Notes: a model not told the origin generated them from the letters alone. A stretch of DNA of 57,213 nucleotides from CALOCV01 sp942491955 (GCA_942491955.1 CALOCV010000018.1:1-57213), one strand, 5' to 3'; counted from the first letter of the stretch, positions 27,067-36,200 are shown. Numbers and translations: made by a program.

Positions 27067-27925
27067 AACGCTCTCCTGCTTTTTCTAGTTCCGTTTGATT
27101 AACAAGCTCAAAAATTTCGTCAATTGGGGTGATTTCAGGATAAATTTTCTGGGGAGACTGTGTTTTAAAAAGAGATCGTGCTGCTTTGCGCATCGCTTTA
27201 ATGGAAGCGCGCAAGAGGTGGTTGGACCAGATAACAAGCGAAATGCCTAACTTTGTATAAAGATCTGGTGTAGAAGGGGCATACGTTGTAGGTGCGATCA
27301 CCAAAGGTATTGAGTGGTCCCAAAGTTGACAAAACTGTTCAATTTCGGTGGGGGAGGATTGTTTTGAATGTATAAACAAAGCATCTGCGCCAGCTGCCTT
27401 ATACTCATAGGCTCTCTTTATTGCCTCGTGTAAACCCAACTCGGCAATAAAAGCTTCTATTCGAGCAACAACGCAAAAAGCATCATGCGGCTGCGTATCT
27501 TTAGCTGCTTTGATTTTCCCTGTAAATTCCTCAATGGATGCAAGTTTTTGGTTGTTAGGAAGAAAGGAATTGGTTTTTGGAAAAACTTTATCTTCTAGGC
27601 AAACGCCACTCACACCGTATTTGCAAAGTTTACGAACGAGTTGTCTGACATTATTAAAATCCCCAAAACCCGTATCCCCATCAAGAAGTAGTGGAACAGA
27701 GGTTGCGTCTACGATATATTCGATCTGATCGCAGAGATTTGTCCAAGAAATCTCATTACAATCTCGATGACCAAGCGAAGAAGAAATTGCCAGTCCTGAT
27801 CCCCAAATGACGGGGAAACCGGCCTCCTCAGCTATTTTTCCAGAAATGGCGTTATGTGCTTCAAGAGCAAAATTCACTCCTTGGGAATAAAGAATTTCCC
27901 TTAAGACTTGATCTTTTTGCGTCAT
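27038..27925 (-). CDS. pepM: Phosphoenolpyruvate phosphomutase (PEP mutase)
   Basis: 295 aa. It isomerises PEP to phosphonopyruvate, forming the C-P bond of nearly all natural phosphonates. The diagnostic signature EDKxFPKxNS is exact (EDKVFPKTNS, 111-120), separating it from isocitrate lyases and oxaloacetate decarboxylases in the superfamily. Also present: WGSGLAIS (41-48), metal-site LLDGDTGFG (80-88), and ARIEAFIA. The ATG overlaps the upstream stop (TAATG). No phosphonopyruvate decarboxylase or phosphonoacetaldehyde enzyme is recognisable nearby, so the product must go another way: the citrate-synthase homologue or the aminotransferase. Confidence 0.95.
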   Translation of the reverse strand: MTQKDQVLREILYSQGVNFALEAHNAISGKIAEEAGFPVIWGSGLAISSSLGHRDCNEISWTNLCDQIEYIVDATSVPLLLDGDTGFGDFNNVRQLVRKLCKYGVSGVCLEDKVFPKTNSFLPNNQKLASIEEFTGKIKAAKDTQPHDAFCVVARIEAFIAELGLHEAIKRAYEYKAAGADALFIHSKQSSPTEIEQFCQLWDHSIPLVIAPTTYAPSTPDLYTKLGISLVIWSNHLLRASIKAMRKAARSLFKTQSPQKIYPEITPIDEIFELVNQTELEKAGERYAPFTCHTS

Positions 27926-30507
27926 TATCGAATCTCTTGTAGGAATTGTCCAATTTCTGTTGTGGAACAGGAGAAAATATTTTCAGGGCATTTTAAATGA
28001 TTTTTTTGAACTTGATTATCTCCTAACCTTATGAGCTTAGGGCGTACGACTTCTTTAGAACGAGCATCAATATGGTGTGAATTCGACTGTAGGATACGGT
28101 TCCAAATAGAAATGCGTAGCCACGCCCTTAGTTCATTCATTTCAGGCAATATGGTGCGCGATAAGTGGTTTTTTTTATCTGTTGAGAAAATTTTTCCTTT
28201 ACCAACAGCATCGATTTCTTCCTTTACACGCATATACACCACATTTAAATCGAGTTCTTTGTCCAAAGATATTGCATGTTCAAATCGATATTTTTTTCCG
28301 ATCACTTTGATAGCTTCATAAAGTTCTTTACATTGGATTTGTAAGGTTTCGACCCTCTCAAAGGGGGGGATGGTCTGAAATTGAGAAGCTAGTTCGTAGA
28401 GCTCTCGATGCATTTCTGTGTCCATTTCTTCAATTGTTGCTTGGATTTCTTGGGAACACTCTTCCAAATAGAAGAGAGGGAGGTGTATGCTTGTTCCTAT
28501 TTCTTCAATCTTTCGTTGCGCGTATGATCGCAGGGCATCTCCAAGCCAAATAAATGATCGAAAACGCGCATAGGTATTAATGTATGATTCCCAATTTTTT
28601 TTGCTCATCATGCATGTTGTAGAAACATCCATAAATGTTTGAATGCAACTCTGATATGTTTCATTAAATAGCATGGCTTTATCTGTATCGAAATCTTTAA
28701 AAAGAGAAACATAGTCCGAAAAAGGAGTCAACTGACAACAAGTGTATCCATCGATAACTTTGGATAATATTTTTATTTCCTGATTTTGAAGTAGGTCGGG
28801 GATCAGGTCAAATCGCATCATATTGAGTTCCTGTTGGAATCCTACTACTGGGTAAGTCGGTGTACGTCTCCAATATTTTTGTTCGTACTCAACAGCCATC
28901 TGATTATGTAGCAGATGGGGGAGTGTCGTAGAAAGATCAGGCCAGTCTCTGACGGATACGGATTCGAATTGACCTAATAAGTCGCTTGGATTGGCTTTTT
29001 TTGTATCTATATTCCCAAGATAAATACATTTATTGAATCCATCTATTGTAACTATTTGGCCTGAACGGGTTATCAGCTGTTCGAATAGATCTACAACTCC
29101 AATAACACAAGGAATGTGCTTTTCGCGACTTAGCAAAATTGGATGAGAAGAAGGGGACCCTTCGCGAGTAATAAGACCTCGAATATTACCGAGGTACTGA
29201 GACCAGACGTTTGTGGTAACGTATGCGAGGACGATATCTTGGGAATCAAGGATAATCTCGCCTTTTTCAAGTTGATCCAAAGATTCCACAAAGACTAGAC
29301 GCCCGGATGCGACTCCGGCAACAGAAAAGTGTCCCTTAGCGATCACATTGAATTCTTCCACATTTTTAAGATCTATAACCTGCATTTCGTTGATTTGAAT
29401 TTCTACAAGAGGGCGCGCTTGTACAATAAGAAAATTGTTGTTTTGGTCTATAGCATATTCGATATCTACATCATGCTTGTAGTCAGTTTGAATCTTTTTT
29501 GCTTGGGTTGTCAGCGTTGCAAGTTCATCTCGATTGAGTGCAAATGCATTTTTGTCTAAATCTGTAACGTTCGTTTTTTCTACTCCATTGTTACCTGTCA
29601 GGCGGTGGCACCACTCTTTATTACCTTTAATCTCTTCTAAAATATAGCCTTCTGTGGGGTGTATAACCCATCCATCAACAAAGACTTCACCACTAACAAC
29701 GCTCTCTCCTAATCCGTAATTTCCACTGATTTGGATTCCTGAGTAGTGATTACTCAACACACAGGTGGAAACCACGCCCGATGCACGAGGATCGATTTGT
29801 TCTTGTAGAATTACGCCCATATGGCATTGTGTTTGCTTGATGTTTAGACGAATTCGTTCCTGGACGACGCGAAGATAGAACGAAGAGGCCCATACAGATT
29901 GGATAGCTGCTACGATATTTTGTATCTCACAGACGTTGAGGATGGTATCAAACAAGCCGGCATAAGATGATTCAGGGATGTCCTCGATGATTCCCGAACT
30001 TCTTACAGCGAAGCTCGGTCGCATTTTTCCTGTGTTTTTGCACAGCTTTTCATAATCAGTCTTTATTTTTAAAAATATTTTCTTGTTTAAAGGTGTTGTT
30101 ATGATAAGCGAGCGTAATGTAGATGCAGTAGTTTGAACGATGGAAGCGTTTGTATTAGGATTTTGGCATAACTGATCCAATTGATAGATAGTGGGTAGAA
30201 GATTATTTTCATATAAAAACTCATGAAACAACTGAGTCGATAAAACCAGCCAGCGTGGAACAGTAATACCCTCTATGCGACCTAGTTTTTGCATGTTTAC
30301 TGCTTTGCCACCAACAGAAGCGCAATCTAAATCGATGTTTGTGTCATCAAAAAATATACCCGTTTCACGGGATTGGGCGCATTTTCCAGCTGAAATATAC
30401 GCATCATTTTCTTTAGAGATAGGTTCCGCTCTCTCTTCATCCATTTTGGTGCTCTCTTCGTAATGAGGATGTTGTTGGTAATTTTTCGTATGATACAAAG
30501 GATCCAT
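27925..30507 (-). CDS. PEP-synthase-like phosphotransferase with ATP-grasp and phosphohistidine domains, unknown acceptor
   Basis: About 860 aa. Residues 60-370 form the PPDK/PEP-synthase ATP-grasp domain (SVGGKA 65-70, AVRSSG 168-173, closing VQARPL). Residues 390-505 form the swivelling domain with the phospho-carrier His456 in SPSSHPILLSRE. The C-terminal ~350 residues are helical and lack the PEP/pyruvate TIM barrel, so the acceptor is probably not pyruvate. Domain order also differs from rifampin phosphotransferase. It likely moves a phosphate from ATP through His to a pathway intermediate. GAGGTGAG precedes the start (GTG 30510 or ATG 30507). First gene of a three-gene operon with pepM and the oxidoreductase. 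Confidence 0.75.
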   Translation of the reverse strand: MDPLYHTKNYQQHPHYEESTKMDEERAEPISKENDAYISAGKCAQSRETGIFFDDTNIDLDCASVGGKAVNMQKLGRIEGITVPRWLVLSTQLFHEFLYENNLLPTIYQLDQLCQNPNTNASIVQTTASTLRSLIITTPLNKKIFLKIKTDYEKLCKNTGKMRPSFAVRSSGIIEDIPESSYAGLFDTILNVCEIQNIVAAIQSVWASSFYLRVVQERIRLNIKQTQCHMGVILQEQIDPRASGVVSTCVLSNHYSGIQISGNYGLGESVVSGEVFVDGWVIHPTEGYILEEIKGNKEWCHRLTGNNGVEKTNVTDLDKNAFALNRDELATLTTQAKKIQTDYKHDVDIEYAIDQNNNFLIVQARPLVEIQINEMQVIDLKNVEEFNVIAKGHFSVAGVASGRLVFVESLDQLEKGEIILDSQDIVLAYVTTNVWSQYLGNIRGLITREGSPSSHPILLSREKHIPCVIGVVDLFEQLITRSGQIVTIDGFNKCIYLGNIDTKKANPSDLLGQFESVSVRDWPDLSTTLPHLLHNQMAVEYEQKYWRRTPTYPVVGFQQELNMMRFDLIPDLLQNQEIKILSKVIDGYTCCQLTPFSDYVSLFKDFDTDKAMLFNETYQSCIQTFMDVSTTCMMSKKNWESYINTYARFRSFIWLGDALRSYAQRKIEEIGTSIHLPLFYLEECSQEIQATIEEMDTEMHRELYELASQFQTIPPFERVETLQIQCKELYEAIKVIGKKYRFEHAISLDKELDLNVVYMRVKEEIDAVGKGKIFSTDKKNHLSRTILPEMNELRAWLRISIWNRILQSNSHHIDARSKEVVRPKLIRLGDNQVQKNHLKCPENIFSCSTTEIGQFLQEIR

Positions 30508-30611
30508 CACTCACCTCGAACATGAGATCTTTAAACTTCTTTGGAATACGCTTAGACAAAGAACCTACCATAATTCACAAATTCCTCCAACAAAGACATC
30601 TTTTAATGTTC

Positions 30612-30641
30612 TTGCCATAGGTATGAACAAGAAGCTACAAT
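30612..30641 (+). promoter_or_regulatory. Possible sigma-70-type promoter for the E1alpha-E2 genes
   Basis: TTGCCA (30612-30617), 18 nt, then TACAAT (30636-30641), about 108 bp before the E1alpha ATG in the divergent interval shared with the phosphotransferase gene. Visual match only. Confidence 0.35.
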
Positions 30642-30748
30642 GAGCCATGCTCATTATTTCTTTTTGGTATTAGAGGCTTTTGCAAAAATTTCTTAACTTG
30701 TGGAGTTAAACATGAATCCATCCATGGGAGGGGGCATCGACCTTATTT

Positions 30749-31843
30749 ATGAGATCACAAAACATTTTTATTGAGACAATTGTTTATTTAGATGAAAAAG
30801 GAACTTTGTCACCGAGTTATGAAGGAGATTGTTCTAATGATTTCTTCGTTAAAGTTTACAAAATAATGGTTTTAACTCGATATGTTGAAGAACAAATGTT
30901 AGCTCTTCATCGACAAGGTCGAATTTCTTTTGCTCTCAATTCTTTTGGAGAAGAAGGTTGCGCTGTAGCCGCCGCTGCTGCTCTTGATTTACAAGATTGG
31001 ATTTATCCGCAATATAGGGAATTAGGAGCTTTATTTTGGCGGGGTTTTCCTATAGAGGACTTTGTTCACACCATGTTTGGGAATGCTTCCGATTTAAATT
31101 TGGGTAGACAGATGCCTAACCACTTTGGTTCGCGCAAACTTAACGTAGTCACGGTATCTTCTCCTATTGCTACTCAAATTTCGCACGCGGCCGGTTGTGC
31201 TTATGGAATGCAGATGCAGAAAGATCCTCATGTGGTGTTGTGTTTTTTTGGTGAAGGTGCCACATCCGCAGGAGATTTTCATGCCGGCGTCAATTTTGCT
31301 GCTGTGCGTTATGCACCAGTCATCTTTTTTTGCCGTAACAACGACTATGCTATCTCTACCCCATCCAGAAAACAGTTTATTTCAGATGGGGTAGCCTCCA
31401 AGGGTGTGGCTTATGGTGTTCCCTTTTTTCGCGTTGATGGGAATGATTGTTTTGCAGTTTATGACACTGTTCGTCGTGCAAGAGAGTATTGTTTGCTTGG
31501 GAAAGGCCCCGTTTTAATAGAGGCTTTAACGTACCGTTTAGGAGGACATTCTACTGCGGATGATTCTTCTGTCTATCGAGCAAAGGAAGAAGTTACAAAG
31601 GCGCAACAATTTGACCCCGTTATACGATTAGGGCTTTATCTTGAAAAGGAAGGGGTTTGGAATACCACCTGTGAAAAAGATTATCAAAATTGGCTTGCTA
31701 ATGAGGTAGACGTAGCGATAGCTACAGCTCAAGCTACTCTAAAGCCACCGCTAAAATCCATTATCGATCACGTGTATTTTGATAATTATTCTTATCTAAA
31801 GCGCCAATACCATGAACAAGTGGAACGATTTTTTAAAAAATAG
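30749..31843 (+). CDS. 2-Oxoacid dehydrogenase E1 component, alpha subunit
   Basis: 364 aa. Thiamine-diphosphate binding motif GEGATSAGDF...CRNN (168-198). An active-site phosphorylation-loop-like region contains YRLGGHSTADDSSVYR. Overall closest to branched-chain 2-oxoacid/pyruvate dehydrogenase E1alpha. Together with E1beta it decarboxylates a 2-oxoacid and transfers the acyl group to E2 lipoate. It heads three consecutive genes (gaps of 11 and 17 bp). No E3 follows; a shared lipoamide dehydrogenase elsewhere would be needed. Confidence 0.9.
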   Translation: MRSQNIFIETIVYLDEKGTLSPSYEGDCSNDFFVKVYKIMVLTRYVEEQMLALHRQGRISFALNSFGEEGCAVAAAAALDLQDWIYPQYRELGALFWRGFPIEDFVHTMFGNASDLNLGRQMPNHFGSRKLNVVTVSSPIATQISHAAGCAYGMQMQKDPHVVLCFFGEGATSAGDFHAGVNFAAVRYAPVIFFCRNNDYAISTPSRKQFISDGVASKGVAYGVPFFRVDGNDCFAVYDTVRRAREYCLLGKGPVLIEALTYRLGGHSTADDSSVYRAKEEVTKAQQFDPVIRLGLYLEKEGVWNTTCEKDYQNWLANEVDVAIATAQATLKPPLKSIIDHVYFDNYSYLKRQYHEQVERFFKK

Positions 31844-31854
31844 AAGAAATAACC

Positions 31855-32832
31855 ATGCCTATTCTGAATATTGTACAAGCCCTGAATCAAGCTCTACACC
31901 AAACAATGGCTAGTAATGAACAAGTGATTGTTTTTGGTCAAGATTGCGGCTTTTTTGGTGGCGTTTTTCGTGTAACAAAAGGGTTGCAAGAAGCTTTTGG
32001 CGAAAAACGTTGCTTTGACACGCCTCTGAGTGAGCAAGGCATTATTGGTTTTGGTATCGGTTTGGCGCAAAAGGGGTTAAAGCCTATTTGTGAGATACAA
32101 TTCGCCGATTTTATCTTTCCTGCTTATGATCAGATCGTCAATGAATTGGCTAAGATGCGCTATCGAACGGGAAATCAGTACTCTTCCCCAATAGTCATTC
32201 GAGCTCCCTACGGAGGAGGAGTTAGCGGAGGGCACTATCATTCACAATCACCTGAAGCACAATTTTTGCATACACCAGGTCTGCTGGTGGTCGTTCCTTC
32301 ATCTCCTTACAATGCCAAAGGGCTTCTTATTGCTGCGATCGAAGCCAACGATCCTGTGATTTTTTTTGAACCTAAACGAATCTATCGCTCTTTTAAGCAA
32401 GAGGTTCCTTCCGAAAAATATACCATTAATTTAGGACAGGCTGATGTGAGTCGAATTGGTTCAGATGTTACATTGATTGGATGGGGAGCGCAGCATCATC
32501 AAAATATGGAGGCGGCACAAGAGCTTGCGAAGAGTTCTGGTATACAGGTAGAAGTTCTCGATTTGCGAACTTTGAATCCATTGGATATTGAAACGATTGT
32601 TTCCTCTGTTTATAAGACGGGACGTTGTGTGATTGCTCATGAAGCACCGAAGACGCAAGGATTCGGTGCGGAAATTGCTGCTCAGGTAATGGAAAAATGC
32701 TTCTTAGCATTGAAAGCACCTGTATCGCGCTGCTGTGGATTAGACACACCTTTTCCGTATGCTTGGGAAAAGGCTTACTTGCCGGATGCATATAAAGTAA
32801 AACAGGCAATTTTAGATATCGTAGATTTTTGA
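31855..32832 (+). CDS. 2-Oxoacid dehydrogenase E1 component, beta subunit
   Basis: 325 aa, standard length. Typical features: FGQDCGFFGGVFRVTKGL, FDTPLSEQGIIGFGIGLA (near 60-80), EIQFADFIFPAYDQI, and the RAPYGGGVSGGHYHSQSPE loop. The C-terminal transketolase-like domain has APKTQGFGAEIAAQV. It forms the TPP-binding heterotetramer with the preceding alpha subunit. Branched-chain-type and pyruvate-type enzymes cannot be separated by eye. Confidence 0.92.
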   Translation: MPILNIVQALNQALHQTMASNEQVIVFGQDCGFFGGVFRVTKGLQEAFGEKRCFDTPLSEQGIIGFGIGLAQKGLKPICEIQFADFIFPAYDQIVNELAKMRYRTGNQYSSPIVIRAPYGGGVSGGHYHSQSPEAQFLHTPGLLVVVPSSPYNAKGLLIAAIEANDPVIFFEPKRIYRSFKQEVPSEKYTINLGQADVSRIGSDVTLIGWGAQHHQNMEAAQELAKSSGIQVEVLDLRTLNPLDIETIVSSVYKTGRCVIAHEAPKTQGFGAEIAAQVMEKCFLALKAPVSRCCGLDTPFPYAWEKAYLPDAYKVKQAILDIVDF

Positions 32833-32849
32833 GCCCCTAAGGATACAAA

Positions 32850-34085
32850 GTGAAAATTTTGACGGTCAAGTTAGCTGATGTTGGTGAGGGGGTGGCCGAA
32901 GGAGAGGTGGTTGAATGGCATAAAGAAGAGGGAGATATGGTAAGCAAGAACGAATCTGTTCTTACTATTACAACGGATAAAGTAACTATAGAACTTTCTT
33001 CACCCGCAGCAGGAAAATTAACAAAATGTTATCACAAAAAAGGTTGTATCGCTTTAATAGGTAATCCTATTTATGACATTGAGTTAAATGAAGAAAATAA
33101 AAAAAAATTACATATTAATTCTTATGTGCAAAATGAATCTCATGACCCTTCTCATTTTCACTCATCTGTGGCATCTATCAGATACCTATGTGTTGAAGAA
33201 AATGTTAAAAAAAATTCTCTAGCTATCCCTTTTGTACGGAAATTAGCCAAGGAATTGAGCATTGATTTAGATCAAGTTCATGGAACAGGTAAAGAAGGAC
33301 GTGTCACTACTGAGGATCTCATGGATCATTGTCGAGGAAAAAAAGGTGTTTCAACCACTCTCGATGTAGTAGGCAATTCTTCTTTTTGCTCTTCCAGAAA
33401 AGAGAGAATATCCTTAACTGCAAATCGGCGTATCATTGCTTCCAAGATGATCCAATCAAAACAGAGTATTCCTCACTTTTCGTTCTTTGATCAAGCAGAC
33501 GCAACAGCATTGATAGCGTTACGAACCGAAAGACAGAAGACCGAAGGCGGTTTGACGTATATGCCTTTCTTTATCCAAGCGCTTTCTTCTGCGCTCAAGC
33601 GATACCCTGTCATGAATAGTTCAATTGACTTGGAGAGATCAGAGTTGATTATCCATCACACTCATAATATCGGTATTGCTTGCAATACAGCAAGGGGGCT
33701 TGTTGTTCCTGTTTTACAAAATGTAGGGGAAATGGATTGGAAGACGTTGACAGAGAGTTATAGTCGACTTGTTGCTAAAGCCAGAGCAGGTTTGTTAAGT
33801 CAATTTGACCTGGAATGGGCGACAATTACGATTAGTAACTTTGGGCCTCTAGGCGGACTTTGGGCTACACCAATCATCCATTTTCCTCAGACAGCTATTC
33901 TTGCTATTGCTGAAATACGCAAAGTCCCTATTATCAAAGACGGTGCAGTTGTAGCTCGTGATATGATTAACCTTTCATGGAGTTTTGATCATCGAGTGGT
34001 CGATGGTAAGGATGCTGCAGATTTTTCCAGGGCTTTTGTTGACTTCATTGAACAATCGTGTCCCTTCGGTGATACCACGTACTGA
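32850..34085 (+). CDS. 2-Oxoacid dehydrogenase E2 acyltransferase
   Basis: 411 aa from GTG 32850. One lipoyl domain with lipoylated K44 in TTDKVTIE. A peripheral-subunit-binding domain (about 125-160; PFVRKLAKEL...GTGKEGRVTTEDL). A catalytic core ending with the acyltransferase motif DHRVVDG (H381, D385). It transfers the acyl group from E1-bound intermediates to CoA. Its position beside PEP mutase raises the question of whether the complex supplies an acyl-CoA to the citrate-synthase homologue, or is simply housekeeping carried along. A single lipoyl domain and a branched-chain-like E1 suggest it is not the main pyruvate dehydrogenase. Confidence 0.92.
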   Translation: MKILTVKLADVGEGVAEGEVVEWHKEEGDMVSKNESVLTITTDKVTIELSSPAAGKLTKCYHKKGCIALIGNPIYDIELNEENKKKLHINSYVQNESHDPSHFHSSVASIRYLCVEENVKKNSLAIPFVRKLAKELSIDLDQVHGTGKEGRVTTEDLMDHCRGKKGVSTTLDVVGNSSFCSSRKERISLTANRRIIASKMIQSKQSIPHFSFFDQADATALIALRTERQKTEGGLTYMPFFIQALSSALKRYPVMNSSIDLERSELIIHHTHNIGIACNTARGLVVPVLQNVGEMDWKTLTESYSRLVAKARAGLLSQFDLEWATITISNFGPLGGLWATPIIHFPQTAILAIAEIRKVPIIKDGAVVARDMINLSWSFDHRVVDGKDAADFSRAFVDFIEQSCPFGDTTY

Positions 34086-34145
34086 ATATGAGCTATGGCT
34101 TTTTATTCTGAAACTTTTTTCAATATTAACCGAAAGGATAGCCGA

Positions 34146-34218
34146 GGACGAGGCTCCTGTAATAAGAACCACGTGCTTTCTTGTCGATTCCGCGGCAAGG
34201 GCGGCAATCAGTGCTTTA
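34146..34218. repeat. Exact 73-bp copy of an mfd fragment
   Basis: Identical to 17729-17801, same orientation. On the minus strand it still reads ALIAALAAESTRKHVVLITG in a short meaningless frame. It lies between the E2 stop and a MITE, at the right edge of the biosynthetic block, with ATACCAAA directly after it. Confidence 0.9.
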
Positions 34219-34236
34219 TACCAAATAGGGTAAATA

Positions 34237-34398
34237 ATACCAATTCCGGTAAGAAAATGCATAAAGTGGATTCAGGATTTTTTTGCGAAATTTGTTTTGG
34301 AGATCGCAGCAAACTCTTGTGAGTTTGCAAGATAGAAAAACAGATTGCGCAAAGAAAGATGAAGATCAATTTGTGCACTTTCTTACCGGAATTGGTAT
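34237..34398. mobile_element. MITE-like element, copy 2
   Basis: 162 bp with inverted ends ATACCAATTCCGGTAAGAAA (34237-34256) and its mirror ending ATTGGTAT at 34398. The interior contains the hairpin GCAAACTCTTGTGAGTTTGC. Nearly identical to the inverted copy at 42030-42180, so recently active or recently spread. No ORF. Confidence 0.9.
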
Positions 34399-34490
34399 AA
34401 ATGTGATGGGCGAATTTTCCTAATAGAAAATGCGCCTACCGGTACCGCATACCCAAAACCTCCTGAACAGCCGCAAAAGCGGCCTTCTCT

Positions 34491-35576
34491 TTATTGTAGA
34501 GCTTCTTGGAATGCCCTAGGGGGAGGTTGGTCGTATAGGGAGACACCGTTGGTTTTGGAGTCAAGAAGATCACCATCCCCCGCGTCATTTTCAGAGGGAA
34601 GAAGAATGGATTGTCCACAAAAATCGGGAGAAGAAGTTCCAGGACGGAACTGTTTTTGCCGTTCGGCCTCTTCAACCGGACGTGTAAAATGGATCGCAAA
34701 GGCACGTCGAAACGTTTCTTCCGGAAATAACATATTATCGCTAAAGACATCGGTGATGAGAGCACGCCCTCGTTCTAAGGCTCTTTCAGCCAAGTTCACT
34801 GCTTGTTCGCCCCGTTTTGCGGTTTCAATGAGGTTTTTAAAAAATATTTTTGAGGTGTTGATGTCAACTCCCACGTTTTTCATAAAGGGGATTACCACCT
34901 CTTCTACACGTTCTAAACCGACATAGAGCGAAGTTTTATTTCCTTTCAATCGATCAATTTCTTTTCGTTTTACGGCAAGAAGCTCCACCGTGTGGTGATA
35001 GATAGCAAAAGCGCTCCCAGAGGCGATCTCCAACGTATCTGCATAGAGATTGATCAGACGGACAAAACAGCGCCAAATCCGAAAAACATGATCCTTCGTT
35101 CCGTAAACGACCAAGCGAAACCGCATTTTTTGGTCCCGAAGAAACCCTCGTTCTCCAGCAGATAGGTAAGACGATGCTTTAGATGCCTTCTTTTCTAGCG
35201 AAAGATAAGAAGTGCCTGGAGGAAATGAGGAGACAAAAGTTTGTTGTAGAGATTTCCACTCTTCGTTAAGGGCATAATGTGTTTGGACGATGTTGTGGAT
35301 GCATTTGCCAATCAAGACGATTTGAAGAGCGGTCTTGACCCAAGTAAATGTCTCTGCGGCTCCCGTAACGCCACCGGCTAACACCGCATATTTCCAGTTG
35401 TCGGGATGTTTTTGGATTTCGTAAGCCGCACGGAAGCGATACGACCATCGAATGACATTCCATAATATCTTCGGTGCCAGTGTCATTTTTGGGTTGACCA
35501 TGGGCATCGTCGTATGAAAAAGAGCGCGAGAAAGGACCTGTGTATTTTGAACAGGGAGTACCATGCATCTTCTCAA
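34491..35576 (-). CDS. Hypothetical protein, 361 aa
   Basis: Not recognised. TTG start at 35574-35576 with GGGGGGAA upstream, or ATG about 4 codons in. A moderately hydrophobic stretch (about 65-97: YAVLAGGVTGAAETFTWVK then ALQIVLIGKCIHNIV) could be one or two membrane passes. The remainder is charged and helical, with a Glu/Arg-rich C-terminal half and a Pro/Gly-rich disordered tail. The uneven hydrophobicity resembles lineage-specific chlamydial membrane or inclusion-associated proteins, but no bilobed hairpin is clear enough to call it an Inc protein. Flanked by repeats on both sides. Confidence 0.6.
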   Translation of the reverse strand: MRRCMVLPVQNTQVLSRALFHTTMPMVNPKMTLAPKILWNVIRWSYRFRAAYEIQKHPDNWKYAVLAGGVTGAAETFTWVKTALQIVLIGKCIHNIVQTHYALNEEWKSLQQTFVSSFPPGTSYLSLEKKASKASSYLSAGERGFLRDQKMRFRLVVYGTKDHVFRIWRCFVRLINLYADTLEIASGSAFAIYHHTVELLAVKRKEIDRLKGNKTSLYVGLERVEEVVIPFMKNVGVDINTSKIFFKNLIETAKRGEQAVNLAERALERGRALITDVFSDNMLFPEETFRRAFAIHFTRPVEEAERQKQFRPGTSSPDFCGQSILLPSENDAGDGDLLDSKTNGVSLYDQPPPRAFQEALQ

Positions 35577-36200
35577 AAGTTCCCCCCATTGATACTCCTC
35601 AGAGACATTTTTGCCAAAGGAAAAGATTTTTCTTCTCTAAGAAATTCAACGTAATTTTCTTGTAATCAATGAGATGAATTTAAAATCACATTCCATTAGT
35701 TTTGAAGTCAGGCCTGACATTCGGACATTTGTTTCAAATGTCCGAATGTCAGGCCTGACCCCAAAGCCTCTAATAGATGTCTATAGTTTAATAATGCGTT
35801 GTATGCGTTCCTAGTATTAGTAAATTAACAAAAGCATTTTAAAAGTATTAAAAAGGGAAAATGCCTTGCATTATTACTCTTATTCTACGTAGAATGGGTT
35901 GCATAGAAAGTGATTTCTACACACTTGGAAAGAGACTTCCCATTCCCTTTTAGCATACATAGAATTTTTTATTTACCATCATTTTGGAAAAGTGGTTCCC
36001 TTGTTATTTTAGGCAGATTGATACCATTGGTATGAAAGGCCTTTTTTATCTAAAATGATTTGCGAATAATGATCGAACATCCTATCCTTTAGCGCTTTTA
36101 AACCGAATTAAAGGAATTCTATTTCTTTTTTCATCGGCAACTAGCAATACATACTGCAATTTTTATAAATCCATCCACACGTATATATAGGTTTTTTATT
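35577..36200. other. 624-bp AT-rich intergenic region
   Basis: Between divergent hypothetical genes. It contains the second REP-like palindrome (35707-35759) and otherwise AT-rich sequence. No ORF, tRNA or convincing structured RNA seen. Presumably it carries promoters for both flanking genes. Confidence 0.5.
35707..35759. repeat. REP-like palindrome, copy 2
   Basis: 25-bp perfect arms (35707-35731 and 35735-35759) around TTT. The arm GTCAGGCCTGACATTCGGAC is shared with copy 1 at 13081, while the loop differs. Confidence 0.9.

Noticed and set aside
27038..27925. Methylisocitrate lyase or oxaloacetate decarboxylase instead of PEP mutase
   Set aside because: The lyases lack the EDKxFPKxNS loop, which is exact here; WGSG and ARIEAFIA also match PEP mutase.
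33975..34262. Minus-strand frame containing ALIAALAAESTRKHVVLITG
   Set aside because: Only the copied 73-bp mfd fragment; the flanking residues are antisense to E2 and MITE sequence.
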